Below are positions 9,896 to 18,618 of a stretch of DNA of 64,000 nucleotides, one piece after another. Position numbers and translations under genes: made by a program. The notes beneath the pieces are model-generated. The model had not been told where the DNA came from. It saw only the letters and a list, made by a program, of their open reading frames with translations, and did not search any database. The stretch is from Halobacillus halophilus (GTDB lineage Bacteria > Bacillota > Bacilli > Bacillales > Halobacillaceae). Positions within the stretch are counted from its first letter, which is position 1, and the number at the start of each line of letters is the position of its first letter. The DNA lies in contig NZ_JAIVAL010000003.1 in the NCBI RefSeq assembly GCF_020171985.1, positions 124,001-188,000 of the forward strand, in the 5' to 3' direction.

Positions 9896-10534
9896 TTAAT
9901 ACAGGCGTTTCGTGTAACTTTCCTTCAAATTTCTCCCGACCGATTCTTCTGTAACCCCCTGCATATTAGCATGAGCGGCCATCATTTTTGCAGCAGATGG
10001 AAGGTGCTCTGTTTCCGGCCAGTGCTCCGGATCCCATAGATTCGAACGCTTAAAGGCTTTCGCACAATGGAGAAAGCACTCTTTCACTTCTACTCCTATT
10101 CCCAGCAATGGTGTTTTTCCTTGAACAGTCATCTTCTCAAGGTGTTCCGGGTCTCTTGTGATATAAGCTGTTCCATTAACTCGTAAAGTTTCACCGGTTC
10201 CAGGGATCATGAAAAGCAAACCTACGGATGGCTGCAATAATATATTTTGTATCGAATCCATACGTCTATTGCCTTTTCTTTCAGGGATAATCAGCCTTGC
10301 GGAATCCAAAACGTGGACAAAGCCCGGCTGATCGCCACGAGGAGAAGCGTCGCATTCACCAAATTGATTCACGGTTGAAAGAACTAAAAACGGAGAATGA
10401 TTAATATATTCCACACAGTTTTGATCAAGGTAAGTAATCACTTTATTCTTAGCTAATTCACCTGGTTCGCCTGCAACTTCCCGCAGTTCAGCTATCGAGT
10501 GGATAAGGTGTTTGAAAGGAGGCTCACTTTTCAA
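9896..10534 (-). CDS. Pyridoxamine 5'-phosphate oxidase-like flavoprotein (MSMEG_1061-like)
   Basis: 212 residues. The split-barrel FMN-binding core is seen in SPFLVLSTVNQFGECDASPRGD and LIIPERKGNRRMDSIQNIL, typical of the PPOX-type flavoproteins annotated as MSMEG_1061 family. CFLHCAKAFKRSNLWDPE is a further hallmark. It probably binds FMN or F420-type cofactor and reduces an unknown small molecule. The TTG at 10534, behind GGGAGTG, is preferred; the ATG at 10549 lacks a ribosome site. Confidence 0.85.
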   Translation of the reverse strand: MKSEPPFKHLIHSIAELREVAGEPGELAKNKVITYLDQNCVEYINHSPFLVLSTVNQFGECDASPRGDQPGFVHVLDSARLIIPERKGNRRMDSIQNILLQPSVGLLFMIPGTGETLRVNGTAYITRDPEHLEKMTVQGKTPLLGIGVEVKECFLHCAKAFKRSNLWDPEHWPETEHLPSAAKMMAAHANMQGVTEESVGRNLKESYTKRLY

Positions 10535-10590
10535 AACATTCACTCCCATGAAATTCGTAATTTAATAGATTCTGCTCACAAGCGTAAGTC

Positions 10591-10878
10591 TTATGAAGTA
10601 ACGGAAGCATTCACGAAAGCTAGCATCGCAAGAATGGAGTACCAGCCGATCGATCCTGCACTAATGGAAAGGACCATCACCGAGCCAATTGAAAGGAAAC
10701 TTTTTGGCTGGCGTCTTCTCTTTATAAAAACATAACCGGAGAACACGAGACTGAAGAGTAAGAATGTGCCAAAAAATAAAAGCCAGAAACCGTTTAGCTT
10801 TATGGAATTCCAAAACAGCGTGCTCGCAATAAAAAAGACATTAACAGCGGCGGCCAGAAGTAAGAGAAAAGCTCTCAT
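10591..10878 (-). CDS. Small membrane protein
   Basis: 95 residues with three hydrophobic segments (about 3-20, 30-52, 62-85) separated by a basic loop KRRRQPK. The ATG follows AAGGAAGG. It lies 56 bases upstream of the PPOX gene in the same direction. An overlapping rightward frame at 10499-10735 is a shadow. Function unknown. Confidence 0.65.
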   Translation of the reverse strand: MRAFLLLLAAAVNVFFIASTLFWNSIKLNGFWLLFFGTFLLFSLVFSGYVFIKRRRQPKSFLSIGSVMVLSISAGSIGWYSILAMLAFVNASVTS

Positions 10879-11065
10879 TCAATCCTTCCTTTCTTTTAAG
10901 ACCCATAAGTTATAGGTTTGTCTTCATTAACGCTCTACCTAACCTTTTTAACAAGGGAAACGAAGCGAAGGTTACGATAAGATATGTTTCATCCTATTGA
11001 TTTTATTTTAACATTATTAACCAGTAGAAGCATAAACTTATTGACCATGGTGCACCACTTAAAAA

Positions 11066-11094
11066 AGCCCGAATATCACTTAGGAATTCGGGCT
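11066..11094 (-). terminator. Terminator overlapping the FAD monooxygenase stop codon
   Basis: On the minus strand, stem AGCCCGAAT/ATTCGGGCT is followed by TTTTTT. The last codons and stop (11076-11078) lie inside the loop and arm. Confidence 0.85.
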
Positions 11095-12236
11095 CTGTTC
11101 ATATTGACAAACTTCCTGATGATCGGAAGTACACTAATCCGCATCGTTATATCGCGAATGAAGATTCTCCACCGAGTGTCCGGGAGAAAGTAATGAGCAA
11201 ACCTTCTTCCAGAAGCCTGCGTTGTCATAACTTGCGGTTTTAAGTCATCTTCATATTGATCCAACGCCTGATTTACATCGTTATTTTCCTGTAAAGAGCG
11301 CGCCAGTACATACGCCCCTGTCATAGCAAGAGACGCTCCCTGGCCCGCCATCAGAGAAACCGCCTGACAGGAATCCCCCACAAGGACAACTCGATCCTTG
11401 CTCCAGTGAGGCATAACCACCTGGGAGACCTCGTCAAAATAAAAATCCGCTGCTTCCCCTGCTTTATCGAGCAATTCCGGAACTACCCACCCCATATGGT
11501 TGAAATGATGATCCAGTTCTTTTTTAGCTTCTTCTCTGGATAGGTGCCCTTCTTTTTTTGAGGACTTGTATAAAAAGAAAGTAGCCGAACGGTCTCCTCT
11601 GATCGGATAGACGGAAGCCTGGAGGCCAGGGGATGATAGGGAATAAAAAGCGTTGTCTAACTGCTTATTCATGCTGGAATTATCTATAATGTATGCAGCT
11701 GTATAATACCCCATATGCTTGATATAGTTCTCGTGATCACCAAATACTAAAGAACGCACGCGGGACCGGACTCCATCAGCTCCCACCACTAAATCTGCAG
11801 TATCCCGGCTGCCATCGGATAACGTTATATACACTTGATCGTTGTCCTCGTGGATATAATCAATCGTCAATCCAAATTTAAAATCTACACGATCCTTAAC
11901 TAAATTATACAAAACCTGTTCCAAATCTCCTCTCAGAAAGTTAAAATGGCGACCATTAAATAAATGTCTAAGAGAAGGGTAAGGAAGTTTGAACTTATAC
12001 GTGCCATCCTCTTTTAGAAACTTCAAACCGGAAATTGGATAATGGATGCGGCTAAGCTGATCCAGGATTCCCATTTTCTCTGCTACATCATATCCGGGTC
12101 CAAAAAAGTCCAGCATGTATCCTTCCGTTCTTAATTCTGGTGCTTTTTCTATAACCTGCACTTCATTTCCATTTTTGTTGAGCCAATAAGCCAGAGTCAA
12201 TCCGGCCATACCTCCGCCCACGATTATTACTTTCAC
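11076..12236 (-). CDS. FAD-dependent monooxygenase (PHBH fold)
   Basis: 386 residues. GGGMAG at 7-12 is the dinucleotide loop, the DG motif appears in VVGADGVRSRVR, and VLVGDSCQAVSLMAGQGASLAMTGA is the second FAD-binding motif of the p-hydroxybenzoate hydroxylase class. Such enzymes hydroxylate aromatics or, like TetX, inactivate antibiotics; the substrate is not evident. It starts at GTG 12236, eight bases after GGAGG. It lies 36 bases downstream of the AraC/GyrI-like regulator gene, suggesting one operon with a drug- or xenobiotic-response role. Confidence 0.92.
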   Translation of the reverse strand: MKVIIVGGGMAGLTLAYWLNKNGNEVQVIEKAPELRTEGYMLDFFGPGYDVAEKMGILDQLSRIHYPISGLKFLKEDGTYKFKLPYPSLRHLFNGRHFNFLRGDLEQVLYNLVKDRVDFKFGLTIDYIHEDNDQVYITLSDGSRDTADLVVGADGVRSRVRSLVFGDHENYIKHMGYYTAAYIIDNSSMNKQLDNAFYSLSSPGLQASVYPIRGDRSATFFLYKSSKKEGHLSREEAKKELDHHFNHMGWVVPELLDKAGEAADFYFDEVSQVVMPHWSKDRVVLVGDSCQAVSLMAGQGASLAMTGAYVLARSLQENNDVNQALDQYEDDLKPQVMTTQASGRRFAHYFLPDTRWRIFIRDITMRISVLPIIRKFVNMNRARIPK

Positions 12237-12272
12237 CCCTCAGGCCTCCTTTCTAATGAGGACTATTCTCCT

Positions 12273-13133
12273 TTACTTCACCGGTATCCATATTTCTGAA
12301 TAATAGTCCTCGCTATAAGGATCTCCCTCAGAATAGACCTCCAGATCCGGCGTTCCGGCATGTTCATACCCGCTGGATGGAAACCATTCAGAATAGATCT
12401 GCTTCCAAACCTTTTGAATGGACAAAGGCATGGGACCGTGTACTTCGAATACCGCCCATTTAGAAGCAGGCAGCTCAAGTTGTGAAAAACGCTCAGGAAC
12501 CTCTCCTTTGTGAGCGGCTGCAATCCAATAGTCAATTAGTTCAGCCTGAACATCACTTTTATCCACGCATACACCGAGAAGTCCCCGAATATCTCCATCA
12601 TTTAAGATAGTTAACTCTCCAGATGTTCCATCTCCATTTACCTTCTCCCAAAGTTCGGGAATAACCCGCTGATTTTCTCCGTTTTCGCAGGATAGTTCCC
12701 ACTTCACTCCCGCTACTTGAATAGGACCTTTTTCTACCATGTGGTATAACATCGGTTCTGCTCCTTTCACATTTACCTGAATCACCAGGCGGTTATAGGA
12801 TTGCATCTTTCCCGTAAAGCATTTCGCTTCTCTAGGAGTGATCCCATGTTGGTTTTTGAATGCTTTCGAGAAAGACTCAGGAGTGTCATATCCATACTTT
12901 AAGGCGATATCGATCACTTTACCATTGGTTTTGGAAAGTTCATGAGCGGCAAGCGTTAACCTTCTTTTCCTGAGATACTCGGCCACTGGTATTTCAGTCA
13001 ACAGTGTAAACATACGTTGAAAATGAAAGACGGACGTATCAGCCTGGCTTGCGATTTCTTCTATCGAAATGTCTTCAAGCAGATGGTTTTCCATATAATC
13101 AATCGACCGCTGCATGGCCTCCACTAATGTCAT
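12273..13133 (-). CDS. AraC-family regulator with GyrI-like effector domain
   Basis: 286 residues. Residues 5-100 hold two helix-turn-helices (SIEEIASQADTSVFHFQRMF and IALKYGYDTPESFSKAFKNQ). The C-terminal half is a GyrI-like small-molecule binding fold (MVEKGPIQVAGVKWE ... SEDYYSEIWIPVK). This is the Rob/BmrR-type arrangement that senses amphipathic drugs. The start at 13133 (GGGAG, spacing 8) is preferred over the GTG at 13142. It lies immediately upstream of the FAD monooxygenase, its likely target. Confidence 0.92.
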   Translation of the reverse strand: MTLVEAMQRSIDYMENHLLEDISIEEIASQADTSVFHFQRMFTLLTEIPVAEYLRKRRLTLAAHELSKTNGKVIDIALKYGYDTPESFSKAFKNQHGITPREAKCFTGKMQSYNRLVIQVNVKGAEPMLYHMVEKGPIQVAGVKWELSCENGENQRVIPELWEKVNGDGTSGELTILNDGDIRGLLGVCVDKSDVQAELIDYWIAAAHKGEVPERFSQLELPASKWAVFEVHGPMPLSIQKVWKQIYSEWFPSSGYEHAGTPDLEVYSEGDPYSEDYYSEIWIPVK

Positions 13134-13270
13134 ATGAATCACTCCCTGTATCTATAATAACCTTGCCAGGTGGGGAAATCCTGTTCATTTCTGCTTGATT
13201 GGAACAGGTTTTAAGACGTTTTTCTTTTATTATATCATCACCTTAAGTTTGCAGCCTTTGTTTAAGACAG

Positions 13271-13314
13271 TATAGAAAAAGGCAAGCAGCGTCACTGCTT
13301 GCCTTTTTCTATAC
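13271..13314 (-). terminator. Bidirectional terminator
   Basis: Stem AAAAAGGCAAGCAG/CTGCTTGCCTTTTT, flanked by A and T runs, directly after the thioesterase stop codon on the minus strand. Confidence 0.9.
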
Positions 13315-13315
13315 A

Positions 13316-13786
13316 TTATTTTTTCCGGATTCCAATCGTCCGTCCAGCCTGTTTGATATACTCCTCATTATCCTGAGCCTGATAAATACCGCGGATGGCG
13401 GCAGCTACAGATTCCGGGAATGGAGCACCTCGGCCCTCTGTTTGATTAATACCCATCAGCATTTCCTCAAAGGTCGCCACAAGTTCGCCCGACTCATTTT
13501 TCATTGTGAAAAACATATGCATGCGCTTTGAATCGTAATCCAGTATCTTCGCCGTTATTTCAAAGGCCGCCTTTTCCTTCACTTCCTGAAGATAGCACGT
13601 ATGAGTTTCCAGTGTAAAAATGGTGTAATTCCACTGTTTACGTGCTGCTGGATCAAGACCAATGTGTTTAATAAAAGCGTCAGTGGCCAGGCTGAAAGCG
13701 CGGCTATATTCCGCATCATTCATATGCCCGTTATAATCGACCCAATCTGCAGGAACGGATTTTGTATAACGAAAGGATGGTTTCAT
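13316..13786 (-). CDS. Hot-dog-fold acyl-CoA thioesterase
   Basis: 156 residues. WVDYNGHMNDAEYSRAFS near the N-terminus is the thioesterase motif with the Asp found in 4HBT-like enzymes. The DYNGHMND form resembles betainyl-CoA (carnitine pathway) thioesterases, but the substrate is inference. A central HMFFTMKNESGELVATFEEM strand pair completes the fold. The ATG at 13786 follows AAAGGAGCG; the upstream frame start at 13834 is unsupported. Confidence 0.87.
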   Translation of the reverse strand: MKPSFRYTKSVPADWVDYNGHMNDAEYSRAFSLATDAFIKHIGLDPAARKQWNYTIFTLETHTCYLQEVKEKAAFEITAKILDYDSKRMHMFFTMKNESGELVATFEEMLMGINQTEGRGAPFPESVAAAIRGIYQAQDNEEYIKQAGRTIGIRKK

Positions 13787-13800
13787 GTTTGAGCGCTCCT

Positions 13801-14016
13801 TTATGAGTAAGTTTTCTCTGTCTCTTTCGGCCAATATTCCTGGACGAGGTCATAAAGACGAACAAAAATTTTATTTCGGCTGCCCCATCGCAAAAAATAT
13901 ATTCCAATGAGAAAGTACAAATTAAGAGTATCTGCATGCCTTCCCTGGCATAAATTCCGGTCAAGATCATCATAATAATAAAGAACCTGACCTGCACGAA
14001 TTAACGTGCAATTGGT
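13801..14016 (-). pseudogene. Possible coding remnant upstream of the thioesterase
   Basis: A minus-strand open frame with protein-like composition (ending RLYDLVQEYWPKETEKTYS) stops at 13801-13803, exactly before the thioesterase ribosome site. It has no usable start codon with a ribosome site, so it looks like the C-terminal remnant of a lost gene. It may also be chance. No homologue recognised. Confidence 0.25.
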
Positions 14017-14030
14017 TCATCTTTTTTGCT

Positions 14031-14060
14031 GGGAAAGAGCCTTGCGCTCTGCCCTTTTTT
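14031..14060 (+). terminator. Terminator-like hairpin upstream of the deacetylase
   Basis: Stem GGG..AGAGC/GCTCT.CCC with an internal bulge, then TTTTTT. No rightward gene ends here, so it could be a leader attenuator of the deacetylase or a relic. The rest of 13.8-14.1 kb holds nothing else clear. Confidence 0.4.
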
Positions 14061-14129
14061 AAATGCAGTGCCGGGATATGTAAGGGAAGGTCCTGAAACA
14101 GGTAAAGTGTGGGAAAGGAAGGGTTGCTA

Positions 14130-14894
14130 ATGTTAGGTCGATTCATTATTTTATCAGGTGTAATCAGTATGTTTCTGTCGAGTTTTTCCCCAGTGGCCTC
14201 AAGTGTCGATTATTACCCTTTACAGACTGAATTCCCTAACCATATGCTTTATCAGGGACAAATCCAGGATAAAATAATAGCTCTAACCTTTGACGATGGA
14301 CCAGACCAGCAGTACACACCTGAGATATTGGATATATTGCACAAACATCAGGTGAAAGCTACGTTTTTCTTAATGGGATCACGTGTAGCCAAGCACCCTG
14401 ATGTAACGAGACGTATAGTGGACGATGGACACGCTATTGGGAATCATACGTACTGGCATCCGAATCTGGCTGAAGCAGACGTTCATCAAATGGAATGGGA
14501 AATAAATCAGACCAATAACCAAATATATCAAGCTACGGGACAAACCACCCAATGGTTTAGAGCCCCCTATGGTGCTTTAGACGAGCAGCAGGTACTGAGC
14601 CTCGGATTTTTAGGATATAAGGGAATCGGCTGGTCTATTGATACGGAAGACTGGAAGGGACCGGGCGACAAAGCCATTACTCGGCAAGTTATTCAAAATG
14701 TCCATCCCGGTGCGATTATTCTGATGCATAATGCGGGCCACTGGACGCAGGATTTAACTGGCACGGCAGAAGCTCTTGATGAGCTTATTCCCCTATTAAA
14801 AAGACATGGGTACCAATTCGTTACGGTTCCGCAAATGTGGCAGCTCAATCATCACGGTCAAATTGCTTCTCAGCGTGCAAAAGAAAAATCATGA
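14130..14894 (+). CDS. Secreted polysaccharide deacetylase (NodB domain)
   Basis: 254 residues. A signal peptide (residues 1 to about 25, ending PVASS) exports it. The NodB domain shows TFDDGPD (catalytic Asp and metal Asp), HTYWH (metal His pair), RAPYG and DTEDW. The last motif reads ILMHNAG, with Asn where most relatives have Asp. It probably removes acetyl groups from peptidoglycan or other GlcNAc polymers outside the membrane. The ATG at 14130 follows AAGGAAGGG; the GTG at 14109 lies before that site. Confidence 0.92.
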   Translation: MLGRFIILSGVISMFLSSFSPVASSVDYYPLQTEFPNHMLYQGQIQDKIIALTFDDGPDQQYTPEILDILHKHQVKATFFLMGSRVAKHPDVTRRIVDDGHAIGNHTYWHPNLAEADVHQMEWEINQTNNQIYQATGQTTQWFRAPYGALDEQQVLSLGFLGYKGIGWSIDTEDWKGPGDKAITRQVIQNVHPGAIILMHNAGHWTQDLTGTAEALDELIPLLKRHGYQFVTVPQMWQLNHHGQIASQRAKEKS

Positions 14895-14918
14895 AATAGG
14901 AAGCCTGTTAAATGTGCT

Positions 14919-15221
14919 TTATCCCATGTAAATATCTTTAAATTCCTTAATGGTTGCCGTTTCTTTGTTCAGTGTGTCTTTCATTTTCGTGCCGCATTTT
15001 TCACTGCAAAGTGCAAACATTGCGTCAGATCCATCCTTTTTAGCTTCAGAATCTGTGGTCGTTACAATCATAGGAACACTGGTATTACGAGTCTCTAACC
15101 ATAATTGAGTTATGGTTCCTTCCTGATCTGAATAATCTACACCTTCAGCAAATTTAACACTTAACCCAAACACCGGATCATTTTCTTTAATTTTTTTCAT
15201 GCACCAGGAACATCTCAACAT
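14919..15221 (-). CDS. Putative zinc-binding protein, unknown
   Basis: 100 residues. CSWCMKK at the N-terminus and CSEKC near residue 73 form two CxxC-type pairs, suggesting one structural zinc site. The remainder is soluble. The ATG has TAAGGA at good spacing. It is convergent with the deacetylase. I do not recognise the family. Confidence 0.7.
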   Translation of the reverse strand: MLRCSWCMKKIKENDPVFGLSVKFAEGVDYSDQEGTITQLWLETRNTSVPMIVTTTDSEAKKDGSDAMFALCSEKCGTKMKDTLNKETATIKEFKDIYMG

Positions 15222-15367
15222 TCGATCACGTCCTTACCTATAATAGATTTTTGGTCCAGAAGATAACGCAGCCGTAGATGGCATGAATTTCAGACACTTT
15301 CTCTATCATTATAAACAAACCATTGAGAGACACAACCAATCATCGCTTCTATGAACTAGCCGACCAT

Positions 15368-15398
15368 AAAAAACCTTGATCAGCCGAATGATCAAGGT
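15368..15398 (-). terminator. Terminator of the membrane protein gene at 15.4 kb
   Basis: On the minus strand, stem ACCTTGATCA/TGATCAAGGT is followed by TTTTTT. Confidence 0.88.
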
Positions 15399-15411
15399 AG
15401 AAATATTCCCA

Positions 15412-15858
15412 TTAATAAGTGCCAGTTAAAATACTCTCTATATCATTCAAACTTGACATCAACGTTATTATGGGAAAAATCATAACCATTAGTACAGCGA
15501 ACAGGACGATTCTCTTATGTTTTCCCCGGTTGAACTCCTTGATGATCAAAAGGGGAATGGCAAAGATCGATGCGAAGAATAAGAGGTAATCCTGTTTCAG
15601 CTGATATACCCTTTCTACCAGCATATCGATGTGCCACTGTTTATCCTCGGATGGATGAAAGTTGATTTTCTCTCCTTTTATCCCCAATAAATTATGAGAC
15701 TGCACGAGCACGGCTTCTTCTTTTTTCTCAATGATTTCATATCCGAGTGGTGAATAGCTTATTTCATAGGCCATAATGTAGGACAAAACAAAAGCTATGA
15801 TGATAAATAAAATGTTGAGGAGAAACCCTCTAATTTTACTTAGTGTCTCTTCACTCAT
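15412..15858 (-). CDS. Membrane protein, unknown
   Basis: 148 residues with one N-terminal helix (about 10-30), an extracellular-type middle and two closely spaced helices (about 88-105 and 116-135). The ATG at 15858 abuts GGGAGG with essentially no spacer. An in-frame stop just upstream prevents a longer start, so translation may be weak or begin downstream. No family recognised. Confidence 0.6.
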   Translation of the reverse strand: MSEETLSKIRGFLLNILFIIIAFVLSYIMAYEISYSPLGYEIIEKKEEAVLVQSHNLLGIKGEKINFHPSEDKQWHIDMLVERVYQLKQDYLLFFASIFAIPLLIIKEFNRGKHKRIVLFAVLMVMIFPIITLMSSLNDIESILTGTY

Positions 15859-15926
15859 CCTCCCTCACCACGCTTCGCGGAATGTTACACTCTGATACTT
15901 TGATGATATCTAACCACTCCTAACGT

Positions 15927-16454
15927 TTAATAGTTTTTCATGTGCTTCAGCAGCCCTCGAATGTCTTTCCACCCATACACCACTTCATCCAGCGTTTTAC
16001 CCGACACTTCAATCTCCTTAGTATTGATTTTCTCCGCTCCTAATTTTTCATAGAAGACCCGCGATTCGTTATCCGCCAGCACGAGGACCAGCATAGATTG
16101 AATATTCATCTTGTTCAATTCTTGAATAATGGGCTTTATCAATTGTTTCCCGAGACCTTTTCTCTGATGCTCTTTCACTACATACAAGGCATATAGTTCA
16201 CCTTCATAATCCGGATAGTTTCCCGATCTTTCCTGCCCGCCGTTTGAGAAGCCTATTATGTCACCTTCATTATCTTCAGCTACATAAACTGCCTGTTCCT
16301 TGATCAATCTCTTCCATTTCTGCGTTCTATTTTCATAGGTCATACTTGATAAATAATCATCTGGAACGATATGTTCATAGGTGCTGAGCCAGGTATCGAC
16401 CTGAACTATTGCCACGCTCTCTGCATCCTTTACAGCTGCTCTTCTTATCTTCAT
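15927..16454 (-). CDS. GNAT-family N-acetyltransferase
   Basis: 175 residues. LYALYVVKEHQRKGLGKQLI is the acetyl-CoA binding motif A, and ADNESRVFYEKLGAEK is motif B. The fold covers the whole protein. The acceptor is unknown; many such proteins acetylate small amines or protein termini. The ATG follows AAAGGGTG. It stands alone on the minus strand. Confidence 0.9.
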   Translation of the reverse strand: MKIRRAAVKDAESVAIVQVDTWLSTYEHIVPDDYLSSMTYENRTQKWKRLIKEQAVYVAEDNEGDIIGFSNGGQERSGNYPDYEGELYALYVVKEHQRKGLGKQLIKPIIQELNKMNIQSMLVLVLADNESRVFYEKLGAEKINTKEIEVSGKTLDEVVYGWKDIRGLLKHMKNY

Positions 16455-16605
16455 CCGTCACACCCTTTATTCACAAGTTCAAAGCAGGTTTTTATTACTT
16501 TTTCAAAAATATGTAACGTAAACGCATGGTAGAATTACGCCCTGGTCTGGTGCCTATTCGCCTCCCCACGGATAAGGTGGTCTAACGTAAGAGCAAGAAG
16601 CCCGC

Positions 16606-17067
16606 TTACTTCTTATACAGCAGCTTTAACTTTTCACACACCACTGGTATTTTATAATGGAAATCTTTATGGATCTCTTCAAGCTCATTTCGGAAAAAGG
16701 ATTCATGAACCTCGCGCCAATACCTTAATGTACGGTCCCCTTCCCCTTCCATAAACGCATGCTCTTCTGTAACTTCATCAAATGGTACAATCTTTACGGA
16801 AGTCGTTTCCATAATCGCAACGGCTTCACCATCGCCATCCAGAATAATATTGTGAAGACCACTGTTTGGTAAGTCTTCATTTTCCCATTCGTAGATGGTG
16901 TAGTTCGATGAGGTAGCGGTCTTTCTCCCTTCCAGCACCAGCTCTGCCAGTTGATCGGCCATTTCTTTTGAATCACCAAAAGCCCAGGCTTCATAATGGT
17001 CTGGTGCATGTGGATTTATTTTACGATAATCTTTCCAGAGTTGTATGATAGAATCTTTAGCCATCAC
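16606..17067 (-). CDS. ASCH-domain protein
   Basis: 153 residues. GRKTATSSNY matches the GxKxxT signature of ASCH domains, which have a PUA-like beta-barrel thought to bind RNA or modified nucleosides; some relatives hydrolyse N4-acetylcytidine. The GTG at 17067 or the ATG at 17064 both fit the GGAGG site. It lies 32 bases after the SGNH hydrolase gene on the same strand and may be cotranscribed. Confidence 0.85.
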   Translation of the reverse strand: MMAKDSIIQLWKDYRKINPHAPDHYEAWAFGDSKEMADQLAELVLEGRKTATSSNYTIYEWENEDLPNSGLHNIILDGDGEAVAIMETTSVKIVPFDEVTEEHAFMEGEGDRTLRYWREVHESFFRNELEEIHKDFHYKIPVVCEKLKLLYKK

Positions 17068-17099
17068 AATAGTCCTCCTCCTATTTACATTAGTTTCCC

Positions 17100-17666
17100 C
17101 TATAAACGAATGCTCTTTATTTTTTTAGTGATTAATTCGACAAGAAAGTCATACCCTTCTTCCCCAAAATGAAGACCATCATCTTTAATGCCTTGCAATT
17201 TAAACGGATAATCCTCCAAAGAAATCAATTGATGAAAGAAGTCTACGAAATGACAACCTGTGTCTCCCGCTACTTCTGCGGCTGCGGAAGCGTATTGATC
17301 TAAAACTCTATTGGTTCTTGCCTTTTGAATCTTTTCATCTACAGGTGCCGGCGAGATTAGAATGGTTTTCTCAGGACTGATTCGCGCCACCATTTCATAG
17401 AGATTCTTCTGGTAGAGATCAAGAGGGATGTTTTTATGAAAAGCAGCGTCATTCGCACCAAAAAAGATGGTTACTCCATCTGGTTTATGGCTCATCACAT
17501 CCCGTTCCATTCTCTCCAGCCCGCCTACTGTGTTATCACCTGATACACCTGCATTGATGAATTCATACTGATTCAACTGCTTAGCGAGTTTCGTTGTAAG
17601 CATAGGTTCTTCAAAACCTTCTTTCCTCGCAGTCAGACTATCTCCAAAACACACGAATGTTTTCAT
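17100..17666 (-). CDS. SGNH/GDSL-family hydrolase
   Basis: 188 residues. FGDSLT (nucleophile Ser), the Gly in block II (NAGVSGDNT), GAND (oxyanion Asn) and DGLHF (catalytic His/Asp pair) give all four SGNH blocks in order. It has no signal peptide, so it is a cytoplasmic esterase or lysophospholipase-like enzyme. The ATG at 17666 follows AAAGGAG. It precedes the ASCH gene. Confidence 0.93.
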   Translation of the reverse strand: MKTFVCFGDSLTARKEGFEEPMLTTKLAKQLNQYEFINAGVSGDNTVGGLERMERDVMSHKPDGVTIFFGANDAAFHKNIPLDLYQKNLYEMVARISPEKTILISPAPVDEKIQKARTNRVLDQYASAAAEVAGDTGCHFVDFFHQLISLEDYPFKLQGIKDDGLHFGEEGYDFLVELITKKIKSIRL

Positions 17667-17717
17667 AGAATTCTCCTTTCTCACGGGATTATAGACGGGG
17701 GCATGATTCCTCAGATC

Positions 17718-18131
17718 TTATTTACACGGTTTGCATGAACATTCCGTTTCTTTCACGATGGTGCCTGAATAACGATCATGCGGCATAAGGGTGCCTGCTT
17801 CTAATTGAAAGCCTTTCCTGTCCTTTAAATAGTCTAAACTGCTTATGAAGTCACGGTAAGCCATACGCTTCACGATCTGTCTGGAGGATGGCCTTCCTCC
17901 CTCTTCCGTTTCCAGTGTTAATCCTAAAGCCTGGTATCCAACGGTCGAGCCGCAAATTCTCAGCTGAGTGTACTCCAGAGACCACATAACCACAGTTGGT
18001 GTAATTAACGCGTGAACTGCTTCATTTTTCACTTTCTTCCGAAGCAGCTTTTCCACACCAAAGGCTACAGCTGTAGAAATAGCCAGGTCTATAGCAAACG
18101 CAGCCCCTCTCTTCTTTGTCACCGATTTCAT
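17718..18131 (-). CDS. RDD-like membrane protein
   Basis: 137 residues. RGAAFAIDLAIST near the N-terminus is the R-D helix signature of RDD proteins, although the second Asp is absent. GSTVGYQALGLTLE resembles the conserved G.T.GK..lgl loop. The tail ECSCKPCK is Cys-rich and might bind metal. The ATG follows GAGGAGG. RDD-family function is mostly unknown; some are ion transporters. Confidence 0.72.
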   Translation of the reverse strand: MKSVTKKRGAAFAIDLAISTAVAFGVEKLLRKKVKNEAVHALITPTVVMWSLEYTQLRICGSTVGYQALGLTLETEEGGRPSSRQIVKRMAYRDFISSLDYLKDRKGFQLEAGTLMPHDRYSGTIVKETECSCKPCK

Positions 18132-18213
18132 ATCTTGTTCCTCCTCGAATCCTAGTAGATACCATGTACTAACGATTTCACCCCTTGAAAAGTTTCATAA
18201 TAACTTTCTTCCC

Positions 18214-18272
18214 CCAAAATATGCCACCTCAGGTCATCCATTTTATGGATGACCTGAGGTGGCATATTTTGG
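18214..18272. repeat. Perfect 28-bp palindrome, copy 1
   Basis: Two 28-nt arms are exact reverse complements around a TTT loop. The inner 18 nt (CCACCTCAGGTCATCCAT) are identical to the palindrome at 27560-27618, while the outer arm differs at three positions that are compensated in the opposite arm. It lies between the RDD gene and a small rightward membrane gene. It would form a very stable hairpin in RNA or a cruciform in DNA. Confidence 0.9.
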
Positions 18273-18331
18273 ATTCCGTCTGTTTTGTGCTGCAGCTAAG
18301 GAGGTATATGGCTAAAAAAGGAGGGATTTGT

Positions 18332-18523
18332 ATGTATATAGCAGGTACGATCGTAATGTCTATTGCTCTCACAGCCGGCCTTGTTATCGGTTTTTTCTAC
18401 CCTGCCTGGAAGGAGCAGAAAGGAGAGCCTATGTCAGAGAATCAGATTCTTGGAATTCGAGGTTTGGGAATAGGGCTTCCACTTGCAGCTTTTGTCATTC
18501 TTCAATTCGTATTGAGAATATAG
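18332..18523 (+). CDS. Small two-helix membrane protein
   Basis: 63 residues with hydrophobic helices at about 3-23 and 45-62 joined by a polar loop KEQKGEPMSENQ. The ATG at 18332 follows AAAAGGAGG at spacing 7. Another ATG at 18308 with its own AAGGAGG would add eight residues (MAKKGGIC), but its spacing is poor. The palindrome lies about 60 bases upstream. No family recognised. Confidence 0.65.
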   Translation: MYIAGTIVMSIALTAGLVIGFFYPAWKEQKGEPMSENQILGIRGLGIGLPLAAFVILQFVLRI

Positions 18524-18618
18524 CCTGACCGTAGTTTGGCCTCGACTTAGAGGTGTGGAGTTTCCTCTTGAATCTCTTTTTTGTTTCAAGCGTCCAACTT
18601 GTTCTTTACTACCAGCAT

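Noticed and set aside
10499-10735. Plus-strand frame between two leftward genes
   Set aside because: It overlaps the coding parts of both neighbours and lacks a credible ribosome site; codon patterns follow the minus-strand genes.
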